A DNA stretch of 6,908 bases from Pirellulales bacterium (GTDB taxonomy: Bacteria; Planctomycetota; Planctomycetia; Pirellulales; JAICIG01): assembly GCA_025924495.1 (NCBI GenBank), contig JAICIG010000420.1:1-6908 (forward strand), given 5' to 3'. The position numbers were made by a program, and so were the translations under genes. A model generated the notes under the pieces. The model ran no database searches and had not been told where the DNA came from. It saw nothing but the letters and a program-made list of their open reading frames with translations. Shown one piece after another: positions 1 through 4,105 of the stretch. Within the stretch, counting starts at the first letter, position 1; the number at the start of each line of letters is the position of its first letter.

Positions 1-543
1 TCCTGCAAAGTGCCACGGCATCGTAATGCAACACCAGCCCGAGTCCAACAATTATCCCTAGGACGCTCGAAAAAATCCAACAAATTCTAACACGAATTTC
101 GCGGGTTCCTGACTCGCTTCAACGTTTGGCAAAAGATACCAATCAGAGAAGAGAAACCAGATCGCTCCAAATTGCGCAAACTCCCTATATTCAAAAATGT
201 GCATCGCTCGCGTGGAGATTAAATCAGCGTTCAAACTCGAGCGTCATGCACGCGCGCCTTCGTGGCAGATTCGTTCAGGTCCAGCAGGCGGCCTGAGGTT
301 TGCCGACTTCATTCGGACGTCGGATGGAGGCGCGAGAAACAAGGCGGCGATCCGCCAGGCAGCATCAATTCATCACTGACCTGGTCGTCACTGTCCTGGC
401 AGCCCGACTTGCAGTCCACCCCATCAAGGGATGCGGGACGAATGCTTTCTCACAAAACTCCCAAGGAATAATACTCATGGCCATCTCGGCGGCTAGCCGT
501 GGGCAACAAGATTTCTCGCGAAATTGTGACCTTTTGCAGATCG
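1..543. other. Gene-free left flank
   Basis: No convincing gene is visible in this stretch. The first 200 bases or so are clearly richer in A+T than the rest of the window, with several short A and T runs. The reading frames that pass through (for example those opening at 197, 262 and 300) have irregular, low-complexity translations rich in Arg, Ser and Pro, with no recognisable domain. I see no tRNA or rRNA. The amidohydrolase gene on the minus strand ends at 544, so for that gene this is downstream sequence. A perfect 10-base palindrome (490-499) and a small hairpin (511-524, five base pairs around a four-base loop) lie just past its stop codon. Neither is followed by a T-run in the gene's direction, so I do not call a terminator. 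The most gene-like signal is the AAGGA/ATG pair at 463-479, listed separately. Confidence 0.6.
463..479 (+). promoter_or_regulatory. Orphan ribosome binding site and ATG
   Basis: AAGGA at 463-467 is followed after nine bases by ATG at 477-479. The surrounding sequence CCCAAGGAATA matches the leader of the amidohydrolase gene on the opposite strand, where the same string also lies nine bases before an ATG. The frame opened here runs 84 codons to 731, but from 544 onward it is antisense to the amidohydrolase gene and its translation has no recognisable character. It may be the surviving 5' end of a lost gene, a short leader peptide, or chance. I do not call a CDS. Confidence 0.25.
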
Positions 544-1545
544 CTACCCAAGGCGATAGAACCTGGCCGCATTGTCGTGGAACAGCTTCCGCCGATCGGT
601 CAGACTGCGCGAGGCGACGATGGCCTTCAGTGCTTCGACCCACTCCCGGTAGCTGGCGGCGAGCGTGCAGACCGGCCAATCGCCGCCAAACACTACCCGG
701 TCGGGACCAAACACATCCAGGGTGTGGTTGATAATCGGCGCCAGGTTTTCCCGCGTCCACTTGCCGCCGGCGCCCGAGGCGATGATGCCCGAGATCTTGC
801 CGATGACGTTTTTTCGTTCGGCCACGGCGGCGATGTCTTTCCGCCCGCCGGCTAGATCGTCAGCGACGACGCTGGCGTTGCCGCAATGGTCGAGCACAAA
901 GCGAGTGTCGGGGCAGGCGTCGATTAGCTTGGCAGCATCGGCAAGCTCGTCGCTGCGCATGCACAGATCGAAACTCCAGCCTTGCTCGCCCAGGCGGCGG
1001 ATGCCCGCGATGAATGGCTTTTGCAGACAATAGCCGCGCGGCGTCGCCGGCACATGCAAGACCTGGCGGATGCCGCGAATGTAGGCGTTGTCTCGATGCC
1101 GGGCGAGGTATGCCGCAAAAGACTCGCTCGCCGGACGTCCCGAGACGACGGCGGCGGCCATCGGGTTGTCGTCGCGACGGCATAGTTCGGTGACGTAGTC
1201 GACCTCGGCGTCCTGCTGTTCCGGGGCGACATCAACTTCCATGTAAACCGTCTTCACGACGTTCAGCCCGGCCGTGGCCTGCAAATAATCGCTCATCAGA
1301 AAGTTCTTGGCCAGCGGCTGGGCCGATTCGAGCCAGGGCAAGCGGAACTTCGATAGGTCCCAGAGATGTTGATGCGTGTCGACAATTGCAATCGTCGCAT
1401 CGTCGGCTGGCTCGTTTGCCGCAGCCTGGTTCGGCTGGCAGGCGAAGGACGAAGTCAGTCCGGCCGCCGCGGCGCCTAAAACCGCGCGCTGGAAGTCTCG
1501 TCGGCCGAGCCGAGGCCCTTGTGTTTCCCGCCGGCCATGATGCAT
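544..1545 (-). CDS. Tat-exported amidohydrolase (COG3618-type, TIM-barrel)
   Basis: This is a metal-dependent hydrolase of the amidohydrolase-2 family (PF04909, COG3618 type), whose characterised relatives include sugar lactonases such as L-fuconolactonase. The substrate here is unknown. From the ATG at 1545 the product has 333 residues, typical for the family plus a signal peptide. Residues 14-35 form a twin-arginine signal (GRRDFQRAVLG, then an Ala-rich hydrophobic stretch), with plausible cleavage near AAA-N at 41-44, so the enzyme probably acts in the periplasm. The barrel starts with DTHQHLWD, giving metal ligands His58 and His60. Other family signatures are LDHCGN (His220), GKISG (Lys250) and FGGDWPVC (Asp289, the usual catalytic acid; Gly288 stands where Ser is common). 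An in-frame TTG two codons upstream (1551) is possible, but AAGGA lies only three bases from it and nine from the ATG, which favours the ATG. The gene is divergent from the membrane-protein gene at 2029. It ends normally (FYRLG) and looks intact. Confidence 0.93.
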   Translation of the reverse strand: MHHGRRETQGPRLGRRDFQRAVLGAAAAGLTSSFACQPNQAAANEPADDATIAIVDTHQHLWDLSKFRLPWLESAQPLAKNFLMSDYLQATAGLNVVKTVYMEVDVAPEQQDAEVDYVTELCRRDDNPMAAAVVSGRPASESFAAYLARHRDNAYIRGIRQVLHVPATPRGYCLQKPFIAGIRRLGEQGWSFDLCMRSDELADAAKLIDACPDTRFVLDHCGNASVVADDLAGGRKDIAAVAERKNVIGKISGIIASGAGGKWTRENLAPIINHTLDVFGPDRVVFGGDWPVCTLAASYREWVEALKAIVASRSLTDRRKLFHDNAARFYRLG

Positions 1546-1553
1546 TGTCAATA

Positions 1554-1559
1554 TTCCTT
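1554..1559 (-). promoter_or_regulatory. Ribosome binding site deciding the amidohydrolase start
   Basis: On the minus strand AAGGAA precedes the gene. It is about nine bases upstream of the ATG at 1545 but only about three from the in-frame TTG at 1551, so it supports the ATG start. None of the other genes whose start is visible in this window has so clear a Shine-Dalgarno sequence. Confidence 0.65.
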
Positions 1560-1618
1560 GGGGATGTTTGCTTGCGGAGTCCGAACTCGGGGACGGTCGG
1601 GGCTCTTATTCATCGGGT

Positions 1619-1710
1619 CATACAAACCCGAAGCGCAAGCGAGGGCGAACGGTCTCGCAGGGCCGCCTACCGGCGACCGCCATCCCTCGCTGGCGCTTCG
1701 GGTTAGTGTG
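1619..1710. repeat. Planctomycete-type palindromic repeat ('RSASEG' element)
   Basis: Two 27-base arms (1619-1645 and 1684-1710) are inverted copies of each other with three mismatches. The inner 21 bases of each arm (1625-1645 and 1684-1704) differ at one position. Inside the loop a further short pairing (CGGTC at 1650-1654 with GACCG at 1675-1679) could lengthen the hairpin. The arm core ACCCGAAGCGCAAGCGAGGG translates as T-R-S-A-S-E-G when read in one frame on either strand. From memory, this peptide recurs in spurious ORFs from many planctomycete genomes, so I take it as a dispersed REP- or MITE-like element. There is no transposase and no obvious target-site duplication. It lies 73 bases from the amidohydrolase start, so as RNA or DNA it could affect expression of that gene or simply be an inert passenger. 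Confidence 0.8.
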
Positions 1711-1772
1711 AACGTACTGCAGCAGGCTATCTCAGGGGCTGGTGAATAATCCGGTTTAGAGCGGGCCGAAAA

Positions 1773-1792
1773 CATGGCGCCTGGGCACCATG
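1773..1792. repeat. 20-base dyad, possible operator
   Basis: Nine-base half-sites (1773-1781 and 1784-1792) are inverted copies with one mismatch around a two-base centre. The outer half is CATGG...CCATG. The size and symmetry fit a binding site for a dimeric regulator, and the position between two divergent genes would allow this. However, it is about 160 bases from the plus-strand promoter, no regulator gene is visible nearby, and chance is a real alternative in GC-rich DNA. Confidence 0.25.
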
Positions 1793-1952
1793 CCGGGCCG
1801 AGTGCCATCCGCTGGCGATCATAGTTGCCCGGCAGAGCAAAAGCAGCCCTTTTTCCGGCGCTTTTTGCGCGGTTATGCCGCTCTTGCCGATCGCCCGGCG
1901 GCGGTGCGAGTTAAGCTTGATATTAAGGACGAGTGGGCCGGAATCGCAAAGC

Positions 1953-1981
1953 TTGACGGCCCGTTTCAGCGAGCCTATTAT
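1953..1981 (+). promoter_or_regulatory. Sigma-70-like promoter for the membrane-protein gene
   Basis: TTGACG (1953-1958) and TATTAT (1976-1981) each differ from the sigma-70 consensus at one position and are separated by exactly 17 bases. Transcription would start near 1988, giving a leader of about 40 bases before the ATG at 2029. The -35 box overlaps the second copy of the AAGCTTGA octamer (1949-1956), whose first copy lies 36 bases upstream, so a regulator could bind there. The rhomboid gene downstream may be co-transcribed, since no better promoter is visible in the 128-base gap before it. Confidence 0.6.
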
Positions 1982-2028
1982 CGACCTAAGAGGCGATTTC
2001 CCAAGACCTTTCTAGCGCGGCGAAGCTC

Positions 2029-3090
2029 ATGAATATCTGGAGCAAGGTGCTCATTGGTTTGATCCTGCTCTCCTCGCTGTTCTTGTTCTATTTCGCCATG
2101 CGAATGCTCAAGACAGAAGAGGTCTGGCAGAAGGCCGCCCAGAGTTACGATCGACCGTTGGAAGACGCGCAGAAAAAAGCGCAGCTTGCCATTGACGGCG
2201 ACACGAGCGCCACGCCACCGCAGCCCGGCATTCGCGATCTGGAGGTCAAGCTACACGACTTCATGGTCGACCGCGGCCGCGTCTGGAAGAACTGCGTGCC
2301 GCAACAAGTCGATCCCAAAACGGGCCTGAGCTTCGTGGGCGTCGAGTTTCCCGATCCGCACCGCATCCAAGACAAGTCGATTATCTACGTGTTCGAAGAA
2401 GGAGACGGCGGCCGTTACCTCGGCGAGTTTAAAGTCGATGCCGTCGCCGAGAAGCAAGTGACGATGTCGCCAACGATGAAACTCTCGCAGCGACAGCTCG
2501 ACAAGATCAAGGGAACGCGATTGCCCTGGCTGCTGTACGAGCGCATGCCGGTCGACCGCCCTGATATTTTCACCGGATACGATCAGCAGCAATTGTCGAT
2601 GATGATGCCCGGCGTACCCGCCGATGTGATCAATGAGTATCTCCGCAATGGGCAAGAGGCCAAGCCCGATGATCCGGAAGCCCGGGTGATGAACGGGAAA
2701 TACGAGCGGCAATTGCGCGACTACAATGTCTACTTCCACGAGTTGCACGCGCAGATCACGAGCTTGCAAGACCAGGTCGCCGCGGCTACGACCGACCTGG
2801 GAATCGTGCAGAAATCTCGCGACGAGACGCAGAAGGAGGTCGAACTTCGCCAGGAAGAGATCGACAAGGTCATCAAGCCCGAGTTGGCCAAGGTCACGGC
2901 TGAGCGCGATGTGGCTTCGGCCTATCGCGAGCAGCTCGAGATGCAACTCGCCGCCGTCGAAAAAGAGGTGGATGCGACGATCGAGCGAAACAAGAAGCTG
3001 GCCGACCGCTGGACCAAGCAACAGTTTGAGGCGGCCCAGCGGCTGAACGAGCTGATCGACCGAGAGCGGGCCCTGACCAAGGATTATTGA
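2029..3090 (+). CDS. Single-pass membrane protein with C-terminal coiled coil, function unknown
   Basis: The product has 353 residues and belongs to no family of known function that I recognise, though its layout resembles hypothetical proteins found in planctomycetes. Residues 5-24 form one hydrophobic helix (KVLIGLILLSSLFLFYFAMR), most likely an uncleaved membrane anchor. A polar linker follows (about 28-68). Residues 70-175 look beta-rich, with VWKNCVP at 85-91 and alternating hydrophobic strands through YVFEEGDGGRYLGEFKVDAV (120-139), possibly a small barrel. Residues 225-350 are strongly charged and helical with heptad-like spacing, rich in Glu, Lys, Gln and Arg, predicting a long coiled coil. 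There is no catalytic motif. The start is the first Met before the hydrophobic helix, without a clear Shine-Dalgarno sequence, which is common in planctomycetes. A rhomboid protease gene follows in the same direction 128 bases downstream. A structural, scaffold or tethering role is plausible but inferred only from architecture. Confidence 0.85.
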   Translation: MNIWSKVLIGLILLSSLFLFYFAMRMLKTEEVWQKAAQSYDRPLEDAQKKAQLAIDGDTSATPPQPGIRDLEVKLHDFMVDRGRVWKNCVPQQVDPKTGLSFVGVEFPDPHRIQDKSIIYVFEEGDGGRYLGEFKVDAVAEKQVTMSPTMKLSQRQLDKIKGTRLPWLLYERMPVDRPDIFTGYDQQQLSMMMPGVPADVINEYLRNGQEAKPDDPEARVMNGKYERQLRDYNVYFHELHAQITSLQDQVAAATTDLGIVQKSRDETQKEVELRQEEIDKVIKPELAKVTAERDVASAYREQLEMQLAAVEKEVDATIERNKKLADRWTKQQFEAAQRLNELIDRERALTKDY

Positions 3091-3218
3091 ACGGCCTGCG
3101 GCGACTCGCCTCATCTGAAGTTGGCTGCCGCCGGATAGTCATCGGCGAGCGTATGCGGCCAGCCGCGCTTCTGTAGAGTTTGGACGGAACCGATAGCCAC
3201 GAGCCGGCGTGAAGAACC

Positions 3219-4097
3219 ATGGGTCTATACGATCGAGACTATGTGCGCGAGGAGCGCCAAGGCTTCTTCCTCGGCGGCGACCGCTCGATGGTCGCCAATC
3301 TGATCATCATTAACGTCGTCATCTTCGTGATCGACGCGTTCTTTTTCGACGGCAAGCTCAGCCACTGGATGTCGGTCGAGGCGGACCTCTTCCAGAGGCC
3401 CTGGAATTGCTGGCAACTGCTGACGGCGGGCTTCGCGCACTCGCCTCGCGGCATATTGCATGTCGGCTTCAATATGTTCGGCCTGTGGATGTTCGGCCGC
3501 GACGTGGAAGTCATTTACGGGCGAAAGGAGTTTCTGCGCATATACCTGACGATGATCGTCTTCAGCTCGTTGGCGTGGGTGACCGTCGCCAACACCATCT
3601 CGCCCGATCCGCAGGGCAGGATGCTGGGCGCCTCAGGCGCCGTGAACGGCATCATGGTGTTGTATGCCCTGCATTTTCCAACTCGGCTACTCTATATCTG
3701 GGGCGTCTTTCCCATCCCGGTATGGCTGGCGTGCACATTGATGATTGGCATGAATTTGGTCGGGTTCCGTGATTCGATCAGCGGCGATAATGAAGCGAGA
3801 ATCGCCTTCGAGGCGCACCTGGCGGGAGCCCTCTTCGCCTTCATCTATTACAAGACTGGCTGGAACCTGGGCCGCTTGATCCCCGGCCGGTTTTCGCGCG
3901 GTAAGTTCTCGTGGAGCGGGCTGAAGCCTCGCTCCAAGCTGAAGATTCACAAGCCGGCGAGCCGAGAGCAGGATCTGACGCAAGAAGTCGACCGGATCCT
4001 GGAGAAGATCTCGGCCCAAGGGGAATCGAGCCTGACGGTGGCCGAGCGGCGCACGCTTGAAGAAGCGAGCCGCCGCTATCAACAGCGGCGCCAATAA
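3219..4097 (+). CDS. Rhomboid-family intramembrane serine protease with soluble C-terminal tail
   Basis: Rhomboids cut transmembrane segments of other membrane proteins inside the bilayer, using a Ser-His dyad. The 292-residue product shows the full core in six hydrophobic helices: about 24-43, 76-94, 105-126, 136-151, 157-181 and 196-212. Signature residues are HVGFNMFGLW (His81 and Asn85, the oxyanion-side pair of helix 2), GASGA with nucleophile Ser139 in helix 4, and EAHLAG with base His200 in helix 6, so it should be active. The usual L1-loop WR motif is WQ here (65-66). After the last helix comes a basic stretch and a soluble tail. Residues 255-287 (VDRILEKISAQGESSLTVAE, then an ERRTLEEASRR-like run) form a short helical motif often found after rhomboid domains in planctomycetes and Bacteroidetes; I believe it is classed as DUF6576. 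The start at 3219 fits the short polar N-terminus of the family. The substrate is unknown; the upstream single-pass protein is a candidate by proximity only. Confidence 0.94.
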   Translation: MGLYDRDYVREERQGFFLGGDRSMVANLIIINVVIFVIDAFFFDGKLSHWMSVEADLFQRPWNCWQLLTAGFAHSPRGILHVGFNMFGLWMFGRDVEVIYGRKEFLRIYLTMIVFSSLAWVTVANTISPDPQGRMLGASGAVNGIMVLYALHFPTRLLYIWGVFPIPVWLACTLMIGMNLVGFRDSISGDNEARIAFEAHLAGALFAFIYYKTGWNLGRLIPGRFSRGKFSWSGLKPRSKLKIHKPASREQDLTQEVDRILEKISAQGESSLTVAERRTLEEASRRYQQRRQ

Positions 4098-4105
4098 CCG
4101 TCCGC

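Larger units (their letters stand above)
1711..2028. other. Intergenic region between the divergent genes
   Basis: This region lies between the palindromic repeat and the membrane-protein gene. It contains a 20-base dyad (1773-1792), a repeated octamer CGGGCCGA (1762-1769 and 1794-1801), a repeated octamer AAGCTTGA (1913-1920 and 1949-1956) and a sigma-70-like promoter (1953-1981). An 80-codon open frame (1790-2032) crosses it and overlaps the next start by ATGA. I do not accept it as a gene, because the promoter falls inside it, it lacks a Shine-Dalgarno sequence, and its translation shows no domain or consistent composition. Confidence 0.6.

Noticed and set aside
31..36. Lipoprotein signal for the amidohydrolase around Cys36 (T-S-S-F-A-C)
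   Set aside because: These positions are residues of the 333-residue protein, not bases. The bulky Phe at -2 and the lack of Leu at -3 do not fit a lipobox; a Tat signal with Ala-rich cleavage fits better.
490..524. Palindrome and small hairpin downstream of the amidohydrolase as a rho-independent terminator
   Set aside because: The stems are short and no T-run follows in the direction of that gene.
300..731. 143-codon plus-strand frame at the left end
   Set aside because: Its second half is antisense to the conserved amidohydrolase gene and its translation is Arg/Ser-rich without motifs. Only the internal AAGGA/ATG pair is kept, as an observation.
1549..1551. TTG as the start of the amidohydrolase gene
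   Set aside because: The AAGGA sequence is only three bases away, too close; the ATG at 1545 has normal spacing.
1790..2032. 80-codon plus-strand frame overlapping the membrane-protein start by ATGA
   Set aside because: It contains the likely promoter, lacks a ribosome binding site, and its translation shows no domain or consistent character; the ATGA overlap is probably chance.
2251..3114. 287-codon minus-strand frame opposite the coiled-coil gene
   Set aside because: It is a long antisense shadow produced by biased codon use. The plus-strand frame has a clear membrane helix, coiled coil and promoter.
3091..3218. Promoter for the rhomboid gene in the gap
   Set aside because: I tried TTGGCT (3121) and TAGAGT (3174); neither has a partner box at acceptable spacing.
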